This document shows positions 1-11,667 of a DNA stretch of 64,000 nucleotides, piece by piece. Each line of letters begins with the position of its first letter. Within the stretch, counting starts at the first letter, position 1. Source of the stretch: Entomortierella parvispora. Its lineage: Eukaryota; Mortierellomycota; Mortierellomycetes; Mortierellales; Mortierellaceae. Made by a program: the position numbers and the translations under genes. The stretch is taken from NCBI GenBank assembly GCA_963573315.1, contig OY752150.1, positions 1,550,001 through 1,614,000 on the forward strand, given 5' to 3'. The notes below the pieces were generated by a model. That model had not been told where the DNA came from. It was given only the letters and a program-made list of their open reading frames with translations, and did no database searches.

Positions 1-281
1 ACTGGCCATGGTGGTTGCCCAGGCACCTCTTCTGTTTAGATTTCCGGTGCTGGGTGACAGGATTGTGCTTGCAGACTCTTTCATTGTTCCTTCGCTCTTT
101 TTCTTTCTTTTTTTTTGTAGCGTTCATACTTTCCTAGATCGCTCCTGTCATCTTGCATACTTTTACCCTGCATTGGCGCAACACTCGCTCCTGCTATTCA
201 CCCCTGCCTCTTCTTCTCCATCGCTCTCCATCGGTCACCACGCGTGATAGTCTTTGAATCTGCGAAACTAATTGCCTCGAT

Positions 282-2780
282 ATGTCTGTCGACTCTACCA
301 CTCTACACATCAGTATCCCCCCACTCAGTGAAGAGGTCCCACGGTACTTCGAGTACAACACCCACACCTCGAAGGACCCTAGTTTCCACACTTTCACTCG
401 CGATGGCACTCGATATTTGGACTCACCCACCTCGTCGGATCCATCTTCGCCCATGATGACTCCCTTGCCCTTTAAGGTCATGATGGATCATCAATATCAA
501 CCGGACAATAAGATCGGAGATTGCGAGTCCTTAAAGGCTGCCAATATCGACTCCCCTTATCAAACCATCGCAGATCATCCGTTCATGAACCATCGGCCTC
601 TGTCGCACCAAGAACAAAATGAAAAGAAACAAGGATTTGTTCTCAAGATGACACCAATCGTAAATGTTGTAGCCACTGCCGCCAAGCCCACGGTTGTTGT
701 ACAGTCCTATTCGACAAAGTATGCCAACTTCAACAGCAGATCCTCCGCAGGCGGACCGACCATCGTCCATGTGAGCCCAAAGAGCTCGACTCTTTCTTCC
801 TCTGCTGTGGAGAATGTTGTCACCTCCGGTCCTGGCTCCACTCCCAATTGCGTAAATGACGGAGTAAGACCGATGACTGAAAATGAGAAGTCGGCTCTTC
901 GTCAAGTGGACGAGGATGCCTCTGCTGCCCAACTCATTAATACCAACCAACAGCAACATTACTTTCAGCTGCTCCATCATCACCAGCACAGGGATAGCCT
1001 AGGAGGTTTGGCTCCGCCGCCCCCGTATCTGCAGTCTGATCACGGAGTCGATGTATCGTCCCCTCCCCTCCCTCTTGCTTCGAGAGGTTTTGGCTTGGGA
1101 GTGCCTCAGGCGCCTTTGGCGATTCCCTCCGGCGGCGGCGCCAGGGAACATGCAAGCAGTCGACGCAATCTCAAGCGACAGTCGTTGCCGAGCCAAAGCC
1201 CCCTGGTTTCCTCGGGATTGACCTCCTCTGTGACCACACTAGTCGCTCCTCCTCCTCTCTCAGGTGCTTCGGCTTCTTCGACCCCCTCATTTAAGACTCC
1301 AAAAGAGATGAAGAGGCATTCACTGCCTGTATCCCTGATCAAGAGACCAGCTCTGGCAGCTTTGCTACCTTCTGTAGGGACATCAGAAGTGCAATGGCCT
1401 TCAGCTATGACCATGAGTATGGGTGTCGTGGGCTCGGTTGTTACTCGACCTCAGCTTGCTCGGACTATGACCCCTCCTCCGCAAGCGACAACTCTCTTCA
1501 CTCCTCGATCTGTCATTGTGGCTACCTCCAGTGTTGGCGGGGGCGGTGTGGGATCCACTCGTTTGTTAGAGCGAAGCGAGATGGAGAGAACTAGTAGTGA
1601 GATGTTTGAGGATGATGACGAGAAGAGGGTTGAAGATTTCCATCCCTTGTCACCTCTGACCAGCCAGAGGCCATGCAACGTAGACAACCAACGGAAAAAA
1701 GGGTTGACTGGTGGTCGAGGCCGTGGACGCGTTGGTGGATCCATGTCTTCTTTGGGTGGATTCCAGTACCAGCCTCATGGAAGTGGAAGCACCGCACCTT
1801 CCAGTGTGGTAGTAGGGGCTTTGACTCAAAACAATCTTCATCACATGCACATCACGGGCTATAAGAAGAGCGTTGCGACCAACCGTGCCTTGATGGACGC
1901 TTCCAACATGAGGGCACGCGAAAACTTCCCTGGATTCTTTGAGGATGCAAAAGAGCTCGGGTCTCACTGGATGTTCTATTCCTATGGGTTTGTCTTGGTT
2001 GGCGCGTTGATTTGGGCGTTCATGGTGCCACTTCTTGCGCCTTGGGCCGCAGCTCTTCCAGCTGCGGTCGCCATGATCTGGATGGCTCAATATGGGGTAA
2101 GAATCGCAGTAAGATTTCTTTGATGTCCACTTATATTTTCAGTAGCTAACATGGTATTGCTGTGATTTGGAAATAAGGGTTATCGCTGGAGACGTCGCCA
2201 AAACAACAAGCAACTCATCCGTGACCGCCAGCATTCTGCTGTGGCCAAGCATGCACACGCCGCCGCGGCCGCAGTCCTCAGGCCGCATCACCTTCATCAT
2301 AGTCACTCCTCTTCAACCTCGTCCTCTGTCCGACCGAACCACTCCCAACACTCCTCAGTGAGTGAGAATGATCCCTCGGTCTTTTCCTCACCCACCATGT
2401 CCTCAAAACCTCTTCACCATAACTCTCCTCCTCAATTCTTGAAGTCCCAGTTCCAGCATCAATATCAGCACTACTACCATCGACAGTCCTCTTCCACCTC
2501 CTCTTCCTCTTCACCTTCGGTCACAGTTGCAGCTACTGGTGGCTCCCCTTTGGCAAGTTGGTCAGCAAATATCGCCTCAAGCTCACCTTTGCCTTCTGTG
2601 GCAAAGTTCTCACCCCCGCTTCCTGCGTTCTCGGAAGGAGCATCTCAAGTGGAACTTTCGTCATCACTGGGTGCAGGTTCTTTTTCCCATCCACGAACCT
2701 CATTCCCTCCAGGGTCTCTGCAGTCCAGTCGACTGAGAGATCCGACTTTCGATCATGAGGAGCGCCTACGAGATATGTGA
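282..2780 (+). CDS. unknown protein, long low-complexity N-terminus and C-terminal two-helix membrane region
   Basis: Two exons, 282-2096 and 2178-2780, joined in phase 0 across an 81-nt intron (GTAAGA donor, AAG acceptor), giving 805 aa. I do not recognise the family. The first 560 residues are Ser/Thr/Pro-rich and look disordered. Residues about 563-600 form a hydrophobic hairpin, likely two membrane helices, beginning HWMFYSYGFV and ending VAMIWMAQYG. A strongly basic stretch follows directly (RWRRRQNN), as expected for the cytoplasmic side of a membrane anchor. The rest of the tail is again His/Ser-rich. The intron falls just after the hydrophobic block, and the reading frame on both sides is needed to keep helix and basic stop together. 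Function is unknown; a peripheral regulatory role at an internal or plasma membrane is only a guess. Confidence 0.7.
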
Positions 2781-3215
2781 TCATAGTCTGTTTATAGCGT
2801 AAGATACCGACATAGATAGTAATAATAATAATAGCACCGTGAATCGTTGAGTACGTAGATGTTTTATCGCCAAACTGCCACGCGCCAGCAAGAGTGGGGC
2901 CTCCTCTCAAGATTTGCCAAGGCAGCAAACAAACTTTAGCCAGCCTAGTGCAATTCAGCGGCTCACGACCAATTAGTTCCAGATGTGAAGAAGTTGCCTT
3001 TTTGGGCCGACAAGTAACATTTTCGGCTTGGCGTGTTTTCAGCTCTAGAAAAGGAACTATCTTTTCTCTTGTGGAGCAATAAGTACAAAAACCGGGAAGG
3101 GCCCCTCTTTCCTTTCATCAACATTTCCACCACCACAGTAAAGCACTCACTTCTTTCAGCTCCTTTTTTTCTCCCTCAACTCTTTCTCTCTTCAATTCCT
3201 CATCGATCCGACATC

Positions 3216-4508
3216 ATGATGGCCTCGGACGACCAGTGTATCCTCATCATTGGTGCGGGTCTTGGCGGCCTGACACTAGCTCAGGGTCTCAAGAAAGCCG
3301 GCATTCCATTCCGAGTCTTTGAGCGCGACATCTCTGCGGACTTCCGACCCCAAGGGTATCGTATCCGTATCAACGGCTTTGGAGGCGCGGCCCTCAAGGA
3401 GACACTCGACGATCCGCTGTTCCAACTCTTTGAACAAACTTGTGCCGAAATCCGAATGGGTATGACGGGAATTAATGCAATTGACGCCACCGTGACGCGA
3501 ACCGGACATGACCCCGCTTCACGATTTGGGGGGCCTCCAGGAGCCAGAGCCGGAGCCGGAGCCGGACCTGGGCCTAGACCTGGGCCACCTCCTTTCCCAA
3601 TGGTACCAGGAAATGGTCCACGCTATGGCCCTTATACCGCTGATCGGAAGACGTTCAGAAATGTTCTTCTGCAAGGACTAGGTGACCATGTCGAATTTGG
3701 CAAGGTTTTTGAGCGATATGAGATTGAGAGTGAGGATCGAATCACGGCCTACTTCAAAGATGGGACGAGTGCCACGGGTCGTCTCTTGGTCGGTGCAGAC
3801 GGAATCCGATCGCCTGTCAGAAGGCAAGGGCTTCCAGTGCTTGATCTCGTTGACACGACTGGCCGAGTCATCTACGGAAAGACACCTATTACCCCAGAAC
3901 TGATCAACATCTTTCCTGAAGATGCAATGAAGAACATAACCGCCATCAAGGACGAGCGGCCTGTAACACTCTTCTTGGAACCTGTCCGATGGAAGACCAA
4001 TGTCGAAGTAGTGTCTGGAGGCAAGCTCTCGAACACGGCGGATTACATCTACTGGGTCTTGGGTGCACGCAAAGAGATTTTCGGCGTCGACGATGACGAC
4101 CTGTTCAAGATGACCAGCCAGGATTCTGTGGCCCATTCGCTCTCTCTCGCAGAGAATTGGGATCCCAAGATTCGTGCTCTGTTTGAACTCCAGTCTCAAG
4201 AGCAAGCCTCTGTCTTGCGCTTGTCGGCCACTGATCCCAACATGAAGACCTGGGAATCCTCTTCAGTAGTCACCTTCTTGGGAGATGCCATCCATCCTAT
4301 GCCACCGACAGGAGGAGCTGGCGCAAACACAGCTCTTCGTGACGCCGCCAATTTATTGAAGGCAATCAAGAAGGGAATCTCAAAGGAGTCGATTGGGGAG
4401 TACGAAAATGAGCTCAGGGTGTACGCTGGCGAGGCAATTGAGGGAAGCTTCCATGGCGGCAAGTCGCTGTTCAACCTGCCTGCCTACGAAGACTGCAAGA
4501 AAATTTAA
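3216..4508 (+). CDS. FAD-dependent monooxygenase (PHBH-type fold)
   Basis: Single exon, 430 aa. The frame is open further upstream, but the first ATG after a pyrimidine-rich leader is at 3216, and it places the FAD-binding Rossmann motif (GAGLGG, residues 13-18) at the usual distance from the N-terminus. The family's other two signatures are present: the DG motif GADGIRSPVRR in the middle and the GD motif FLGDAIHPMPP near the C-terminus, followed by the Gly/Ala-rich NTALRDAANL segment. These are the marks of class A flavin monooxygenases that hydroxylate aromatic or polyketide-like substrates using NAD(P)H. Substrate cannot be read from sequence. A Gly/Pro-rich insert (about residues 108-128) lies in a variable loop. 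There is no signal peptide or membrane segment, so it is probably cytosolic. It stands alone; no biosynthetic partners flank it. Confidence 0.88.
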   Translation: MMASDDQCILIIGAGLGGLTLAQGLKKAGIPFRVFERDISADFRPQGYRIRINGFGGAALKETLDDPLFQLFEQTCAEIRMGMTGINAIDATVTRTGHDPASRFGGPPGARAGAGAGPGPRPGPPPFPMVPGNGPRYGPYTADRKTFRNVLLQGLGDHVEFGKVFERYEIESEDRITAYFKDGTSATGRLLVGADGIRSPVRRQGLPVLDLVDTTGRVIYGKTPITPELINIFPEDAMKNITAIKDERPVTLFLEPVRWKTNVEVVSGGKLSNTADYIYWVLGARKEIFGVDDDDLFKMTSQDSVAHSLSLAENWDPKIRALFELQSQEQASVLRLSATDPNMKTWESSSVVTFLGDAIHPMPPTGGAGANTALRDAANLLKAIKKGISKESIGEYENELRVYAGEAIEGSFHGGKSLFNLPAYEDCKKI

Positions 4509-4901
4509 GTAGGGTATTCTTTTTTTTTTTACCCTTTTCAAGTTGTCGCACCTCCTGCGTTTTTGGTCGCTTAGTCCAATGAACTTCTTGCCGATCAATT
4601 ACACTGAACAGACAATAAATTATCCTATTCTCTTGAACTTCTTCTGATACATAAAAAACGGACCTCAACTTCTCGAGAGTATCAATCGTTTGGACTTGAT
4701 GGTCTCCAGTACTCTGGGGTAAAACGGTTGTCAAACGGAGGTTTATTATTTAATCTGATTATTTAAAATACAAGACATAAAGCAGGAAGAAGAAGGGGGG
4801 CCTCTTGGCAGATGGAGTAAAAAGAAGAAAAAAGAAAGGTACAGAGAAATACAATAGCAAAAGTTGAGAGGGGGGGTATAGCAAGTGGAGGGAACAGGTC
4901 C
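4509..4901. other. convergent intergenic spacer
   Basis: This holds the 3' ends of the monooxygenase (plus) and the unknown protein (minus). It is A/T-rich with a T-run just after the monooxygenase stop. I see no gene in it. Confidence 0.6.
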
Positions 4902-7887
4902 TTAAACCTTCATTTTTTTGATTGGACGACGCATCGCAGCCTTGGCCTTGTCTTCGCCATCCGAGGGCTCCACCTTGACCGAAGCGCGGTCACTAGAATG
5001 TGTGGCGGACGATTCATCATAGTATTTGTGCTTCCTGCTGTCAACGAGAGCACTTTCCGCTGTCCTGCTGTTGTTACTAAGGCCAATACTCATATTCTTA
5101 AGATTAGAGGACATCAGGATCCTGGCAGCCTCTGCTATGGACTCTTCTTCCTCCGAAAGTGACCCAGTAGACAATGATGAAGAATTGGGAGATACTGTGC
5201 TTGACCTGCTGGCGGCGACCGAGGGGGGAGGCGATGGTAAATGATATCCACGAGCTCCATACACATTGGGTGCAGCGGAGGGGTGGTGATAATGCTGAGC
5301 CTGATTGGACAGGTCATCATCCATTGAGAGAATAATAGTAGCAAGCTTCATCTTTTCGTGTCTGCTATGCTTTTGGGGCTGTCGATGGTAAGGGGAAGGC
5401 GGGGATTGGACTACGATTGGTCGATCCTGTCCCTGCTCTTCCTCTTCCTTGATCTTTTCCAACCTATTGATCTCCTCCATGACCTCATCTTCATCATCAC
5501 TAACTGGCATAGACAAGGACCCGTCTGCATAAGCCGAAGTTGTGGGAGGAATCAACAAGCCAATGTCTTCGGCCTTTCTGGAGAGCTTGGGATCGGCAAG
5601 CAACTTCTGCGAACGAGCGATGTAATGGGTCATTTGGCGTTCAAAGACAATGACGGGGTACTTGTTGGCAAGAGCCACAAAGTGCTTTTCAACCGAGGCT
5701 CCATTGAGTGTCAAGAACTGCGAGACAAAAATCAGAGAAGAGAAAATGTTAGAGCCTTCTGTGGATTTCAAATAGTGAACACCTTTCACCATAGACAAAA
5801 TGTACCTCCTGGAGTCGCACTGTCTTTGCGTTCTTGAAGGTGATGTATTCGGGTGTCTTCACAAACAGGATGTCATCCTGGCGGTCCTGCGCGTTATTTT
5901 CTTGAGGTGCGGGTGATTGATGTTTTTCCAGAGATAATATCTGGTTCTGGCCCTTGATCGAGGAACGTCTCGCGCCTTGCTTAAGCGCGGAGCCTTGGAG
6001 TTGAATATCATCGGTTGAATTGCCAGTACTTCCGGCAGAAGAACGAAGCGCAGATGGCGATAGCTCTCTACTGGGCTTGATAGCTGGTGATGATCCATTA
6101 GCTGAGGTCGTTCCATCCTGCAGTTCTTCATTCTCGGGGTCATCGCCGTAGGAGAAGACATCCAAGATAGTGTCCACACCTGCGGTGCCATCGCAAAGGT
6201 ACGACTCAATTACTGCCTGCGTCATCATCTCAAGCAACAATCGGTACCACCCCTCCAAAATTTTGGTGTCCTTGACATCCCTTTGTTCTCCCCGCTCTAC
6301 CATGCATTTTGCTATGTCCCGGTAGCTCATAGCTGAGCATTTGAGAAACGCTGGGATTGCATCCGTGAGACCAGCTACACGTTGCTGTTCGGGTTTCCGA
6401 GTGTTGTTCATATAATAGGTGTTGGTCATCTTCTTCTTCAGCTCCAGGGCCTGTTGCTGTTCTTTCTGCATCTTGGCAAGTGTGCAGCAGGTGCGTTGGC
6501 AATCTTTGCGATGGTGGCGGCGACAGTAAGCGAATGAGCACTTGACAGGTTCCGCAAAAAGCTCTCGCGTCTTTTGTCCCTGAGGACTGTGGGCGAGATG
6601 ATACTGAATGACGGCACAAGAGGCCTCATGTCGACTAGATTGGAAGGCAGAGTAGATGTTGAGGCCAGCAGAGTTATTGGTAGAAGAAGCTGCGTCGAAG
6701 CGACCAAAGACCATTGACGTCAACTGACAGAGATGCAGGCGGTGCTTGAGATGTCTTGGTAAAGTTTGAAGAGGACCGCTGGACCTGTGCGACTTGAGGA
6801 TGCCTACGAGGAAAACAAAAGGGCAAAAATGAATATGGGTCGGCGGACGAATTTCATTTGCCCAGTGACAGGGAGAGACCACTGGTAATGTCAAAGATGA
6901 CCGACACCTGTGTTATTGCGGCAAAAGAGAGAAGGGAGGGGAGGAGAGGAGAGGGAGAAAGGAAAAGAGGCACAGCATCACCAGCAGTAACGCTCCTTCC
7001 ACAAGTCGGGATGTACGCCATCCCAAAAAGGAAGGTGTCCCAGTTTTAGCACGCGCTGCCCTTCGGAAGAAGACGCAGATAACAGAACGGACATTTTTTT
7101 TTTGGTACTTCGAGAGCACCAACAGACAGGCTGCCAACAATAACAAAGAAAAAGGGAAGAGATGCATGTGGAGAAGAAACAAAAAGAAGGCCGACGAACA
7201 AAAACAAAACATCCACACCAAGCACATACCATCAACGATAGCTTCCACATTCGATCCCTTGCGACCGAGAACCACGGCCTCATCGACCAGAGATCGCTGC
7301 CGTCTACGCCAGTCATCCTGCTTGAGCGCAGATATGGGAGGCTGATGCAACGCTTGCTGTTCTTGGATGTGCTGCTCCACAGCCTGCTCTTGAGTGGAAG
7401 CCAGATATTGAGCTTCGGCTTGCTTCAGTCGAGTTTCGATCGAGAGATGAAAGCAATGGTCTAGGATCCGATGGTGGGTTGAAGGGGTAGAGGATGGTAC
7501 ATTGTTGTTGGTGTTGGTATTACCCTGGATCCCGCTCCCATTGTTGATGCTCTTGTTGATGGATGGAGAGAGAGCGAGGGGCCCGCTGGAAAAAGCTGGA
7601 GTTGGGGCTTGGGTACCGGTAGGTGAAGAAGAGGATGTATCAGGTGCGTGTGGGATGTACGTGGCCGAGGGAGGAAAGAAGGTCCACGAGGGGTTGGGAT
7701 CGATTTCGGGATTGATAGCCTTCGGGGAGGCTGAGATGGCGAGCGCCTTGTTGTGAGTGGAGGAGACTTTTGTTTTCGACAAAGAAGAAGAGGTAGAAGA
7801 GGAAGAAGAGGAAGAAGAGGAAGAAGAGGAAGAAGAGGAAGAAGAAGAGATGGCCATCATGGGTGCAGCTGCCGCTTGAACTTCCAT
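4902..7887 (-). CDS. unknown fungal protein with poly-Ser tract and Cys/His-rich segment
   Basis: Three exons on the minus strand, 7887-7230, 6803-5806 and 5717-4902. Phases close at both introns (426 nt with GTATGT donor, 88 nt with GTACAT donor), giving 823 aa. I do not recognise it. Residues about 13-30 are poly-Ser. Exon 2 carries a Cys/His cluster (CSFAYCRRHHRKDCQRTCC) that could bind zinc, followed by a helical, well-conserved-looking block up to about residue 390. Across the exon 2/3 junction the sequence reads RLQEFLTLNGASVEKHF, another ordered segment. The tail is acidic and Ser-rich with basic patches (RRPIKKMKV at the end), which suggests a nuclear protein. The start at 7887 is the only ATG before the poly-Ser block and sits after a Kozak-like context. 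A transcriptional or chromatin role is speculation. Confidence 0.72.
7782..7850 (-). repeat. trinucleotide-type repeat encoding poly-Ser
   Basis: A purine-rich run of GAAGAAGAG units on the plus strand that reads as a TCT/TCC serine tract in the first exon of the minus-strand gene. The repeat is in frame and so length-variable without frameshift when whole codons change. Confidence 0.8.
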
Positions 7888-9472
7888 AGCTTTGTGTGAT
7901 ATAAAGTGAAACGGATCCGGTGCCTGAGTGCGTTGTGTGGAGAAATAAAAATAAAACAATGAACGGAAGAGGAAGAGAGGGATGAATGAATGGATGCCAA
8001 GGGATAAAATGAGCGGTTGGATGGACGAATGGATGGATGCGGCGCAAAGGCGAGAGAGATGACTGACGGATGAGAGAGGGAGAGGAGAGGAGAGGAGAGG
8101 AGAAAAGGAGAGGGGGTGCCGTGTTATCGAGGGAACGAGGGAAGGAGACTTCTGGTTTTTTATGATCTTTTCCGCTTTCTTCGGTGCTTCCGGGATTGCT
8201 CGTTGCGCTTTTATAGTCCCGGTGCCAGTTCCGTGTGCAGAGAACGTGAGAACACAGGTTGGCACGACAGGCCGAGGCAGCAGGGCAGAGGGCAAAGGGA
8301 ACAGGAGGGAGAGAAGGGGGGGGGAGCTCTGCTGGCGAGATACGGACCGAATAAGATTCTGTTCGGATCTTATTCAGTCGCCCATTCAATCGAAAACTGC
8401 CCACGGCTACGGCGCGGTCCGACTCCTGCGAGGAAGGCTATTATCTTTATTTGTTGTTGTGCTGCCTGGTCGACCGCTTGCCCGCTCTCTTCATCCACAA
8501 CACCATGGTTCGTGAAGGCTTTGCCATCGAACCAGATCGTGGACTGAAGCAGACTTCTGACTGCTCCTTCTCCCAGGCACCCCTTCAGTTCAGCACTAGC
8601 TCTCTGTTTACACCTGCCTTCACAACCTCGGGCTAGATCATTTCCTCATAGACAAGGTCAAAAAGACAGGTCAGGAATGAGCGGCCTGTCTGCGGGCGAT
8701 ACCGTCCTCGTCTCAACTGACAGGGCGCCTGATCCTCGGCAAGATACTTCCTTTCCTTGTTTTCCCTAGGTGGTTCCTTATTCTTCCCGTCCCAACTGTT
8801 CCTGTGGACAAGGATGATGTGCTCAAATCGCTCTCCTCCCCCCCTTTAGACCTACATAGAACTAGAAACCGGGTTGTGCGTGCTGAACCAAAGTCCTTCC
8901 TCCCTTCTTCATACGTCCGTCATAGCTCGGCAAAAAGACATGCCATGATCCTCCAATTGAAATTGCAGATAGGCATCTCAAGATAACACAGAGGACTTGC
9001 ATCTCCATTTTCCACCAACTACCCCTGAACGATCGAGCAAGCGTCTTGGGCTTGTACCATGACCGGAGCCTTGTCTGGCCATCTCTTTATGAAGTACAGC
9101 GTTTGAAACCCTTGTCATTTATGTGGCTCTCTTGGATTTCTTGTTGCCATGCACGCGTCTGAAACGTGAATTTTAAGCACTCTGATTCTGAAAAAATAAT
9201 GCAAAGGCTGTGTCGATGTTGCTCAGTAAATTTTTGAGGTGCATGTCCCGTTATCGGCATGTTTCCGCAGTGCTCCCTACCAGATGCCAAAAAATGGCGC
9301 CGTTATTTTTTCTTGACATGTGGTTGTTGGTGATCTCCCCTAGGTCAAGCATGCCTTGTACCGGAGAATCTCATTTAAACCATCGACGCAACAGGTTTAT
9401 AATAAAAAAACAATGAAATAATATACAAGCGGTACGATTTACATCACCAGAAGAAGCCAAGTCAACTTGGGC
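7888..9472. other. intergenic region, promoter of the upstream poly-Ser gene and no clear gene
   Basis: The first 400 bp upstream of the poly-Ser gene start are rich in GAGAGG runs on the plus strand and probably hold its promoter and 5' leader. A short open frame at 8504-8636 (plus, 43 codons, begins MVREGFAIEP) looks protein-like but has no flanking splice support, so I do not call it a gene. Nothing else recognisable is seen up to the Gemin2 stop codon. Confidence 0.5.
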
Positions 9473-10545
9473 TTACTCCAGATCATTTTGTCCAAACAGA
9501 CGAGCGACGATCGTGATCACCATGTTGACACTCGCAAGCTTATGGCCAGATTCGCTCTATCAAAGGTTGAAATTTAGTCAAGTGATCCTTCATATTCATA
9601 AACAACCCGCTGTTTCTTTTGACACGTCCTTACATTAAGATTGGATCGGATATACGAACATTTCTTTGCCAAACTTCGGAGCACAGCAATGTCCTGGGAT
9701 TCCACAAGAGGATCCAGCTTCAATAGCAGAGCATATAACCATTTTCCCTAGTCAATTTCATAGCCGACGCGAGTGTCACAAATAGTTTAGAAACCATGGA
9801 CAGCAAGAGCATGCCAGACTACATGAGCTTTCAAGTCAAAGAACATGCGGTGCTCCTTACCTCTTGTTCAGAAATGTCGTTGCCGCTTAGCCATCGCAGA
9901 TGATACTTCAATAGACGCATCACGCATCCTTGGTTGAGTCGGATAAGAAATCGTGGTTGAGGAGGAGCCCACTCTTTCAGTGGAATCGACTGCAATTCAC
10001 TTTTCGAGTTACCCAGAGTAGTTATGTCCTTGACAGGCTGCTCTTGTGATCCATACATGAGCAAACGCCACGCGTCTTCGTCCTGTAGATCGGGGAGACG
10101 CTGATTGAGTGGGCCTGATCTTGTTCCATTAGACCCAGTCTCTTTGCCACCGCCTCCTGCAGCGCTGTCTCCACTTGAGTTGCCGCTTGAACCCCGCTTC
10201 TTCCTGCTCAATAACGTCTTCCTGGAGAGGTTAAATTCAGACATGAACTGATCCTTCCATGGTCCCGTAGGCGCGCATCCTTCTGGGGCAGGTATGCATG
10301 ATTTCCAATCGGCTCTGTACTTCCGTGATGTATTCTTGACTGAAAGGAATTGATCTGCCCCTTTTGCTACCACCACATTGGGACATGACTCGGCCTGTGC
10401 TCTAGGTACCGCCAAATGAGAGCGAATTAGCTTCGGAACTTTCAAATTACAGCTTCACCGCCGGGAGTCAGCTTTGACAATAACTTGGCGATTATGATAC
10501 TCACCGCACCATACGGAGGTATTCCTCCCCGGAGCTTGGAAGCAT
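9473..10545 (-). CDS. GEMIN2: Gemin2 / SIP1 homologue, SMN-complex core subunit
   Basis: Four exons: 10545-10505, 10401-9861, 9747-9634 and 9556-9473, all phases closing, 259 aa from the ATG at 10545. Gemin2 binds SMN and holds the Sm pentamer while the Sm ring is loaded on U snRNAs. Family landmarks appear in order: EEYLRMVR, then ESCPNVVVAK, then PAPEGCAPTGPW, a variable basic Ser/Gly-rich linker, then INQGCVMRLLKYHLRWL-like helices, GKWLYALLLKLDPL, and a final exon ending ITIVARLFGQNDLE, matching the family's C-terminal helix. It shares a 200-bp divergent promoter with Utp11. The N-terminus is odd. A different frame starting at an ATG at 10586 reads QRTNQPPPLDDDKCFQAPG and would join EEYLRMVR if one G were added to the GGGG run at 10527-10530. 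The start is therefore uncertain; the rest is firm. Confidence 0.88.
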
Positions 10546-10745
10546 TTGTCGTCGTCCAGAGGTGGGGGCTGGTTGGTGCGTTGCATGCCACCACTGTCTT
10601 TACCAGTTGAAGACTTGAAGTGGGTACCAGAAAACCCTTAAGCAAGAATAGGCAGTCTCGTTGTTTGCTTTTTTTTCTTTTTTTTTGACATCCTTGACCC
10701 ATTCATCAAGAACAACCACTATCACTACTACCACACATCTCGACA
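10546..10745. promoter_or_regulatory. divergent promoter between Gemin2 and Utp11
   Basis: About 200 bp separate the two start codons, so both genes must be driven from this interval. It contains a T-rich run at 10670-10687 and CACTATCACTACTACCACAC just before the Utp11 start. No TATA box is evident. Confidence 0.6.
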
Positions 10746-11667
10746 ATGTCCTCTCTACGCAATGCCGTCCATCGGCGAAACCACAAAGAGCGTTCGCAGC
10801 CTCTGGCCCGCCAGAAGTTCGGCCTCCTCGAAAAGAAGAAGGATTACATTGCACGTGCAAAGGATTACCATTCGAAGCAGGACCGCCTCAAGGCCATGCG
10901 AGAGAAGGCTGCCTTCCGCAATCCAGACGAGTTTTATTTCAAGATGGTCAACACCAAGACAAAGGACGGTGTGCACCTGGTGGAGAGAAATGAGAAATTT
11001 TCACACGACTTCTTGAAGCTGTTGAACACTCAGGACCTCAACTATGTCACACAACAACGAGATATCGGCAAAAAGAGGATCGAGAGGATGCAACAAGGCC
11101 TCGTCCTTTTGGATGATGATGTTCACGACGAGTTTGCAGAGGAAGAGGAAGAGGAAGATATGTTCGGAGGAAGCAGTAGCTCATCAAAGACGATACAAAA
11201 GCCAAAGAATCATATTGTATTTGTAGACACGGAAGAAGAAGGTAGAACACAACGATCTAGTCTTCGAAGAAGGATCATGAAGAAACGCATGAGGTCATTG
11301 TGTTATTGCGTCCTGACTCTACCATTTTTTTTACATCTCTTTAGTCAAGACATTTGACCCAGCTAAGCACTTTGATACCGCCCCTGAACTTGTGCATCGG
11401 AAATTCAACCGCCCACGGACATCACAGCTCAAGAAGGAAGTGGCTGTTTCGCATCTGGAAAAGGCAGATATTAAGGCTGCGACCAAAGAGCGCGAAAGGG
11501 CTTTGGCTGAACTCGCTTCGAGGATGGAAAGAGAGGAGACGATGAGCAAGTTGGAACAAGAGATGAAGCTCAGAAAGAACTTGATGCTCAAAGGTCGCAA
11601 GAAAAAGATTGGTGTCGACAAGGATGGACTCGCCAAATACAAATGGAAGGCTGATCGCAAGAAGTAA
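10746..11667 (+). CDS. UTP11: Utp11, U3 snoRNP (SSU processome) protein
   Basis: Two exons, 10746-11241 and 11345-11667, joined in phase 1 across a 103-nt intron, 272 aa (yeast and animal homologues are about 250 aa). Utp11 is a nucleolar component of the small-subunit processome needed for 18S rRNA maturation. The conserved N-terminus is present (HRRNHKERSQP followed by FGLLEKKKDYIARAKDYH), as are the FRNPDEFYFKM block and the C-terminal KLRKNLMLKGRKKKI-type basic region ending in KYKWKADRKK. The middle of the protein has the usual acidic insert. The splice junction rebuilds the VKTFDPAKHFDTAPELVHR segment typical of the family. It is divergent from Gemin2. Function is assigned with high confidence from whole-length similarity to the family as I know it. 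Confidence 0.93.

Noticed and set aside
7640..8404. 254-codon minus-strand frame upstream of the poly-Ser gene
   Set aside because: It overlaps the well-supported first exon and is Ser/Pro/Phe-rich from repetitive sequence.
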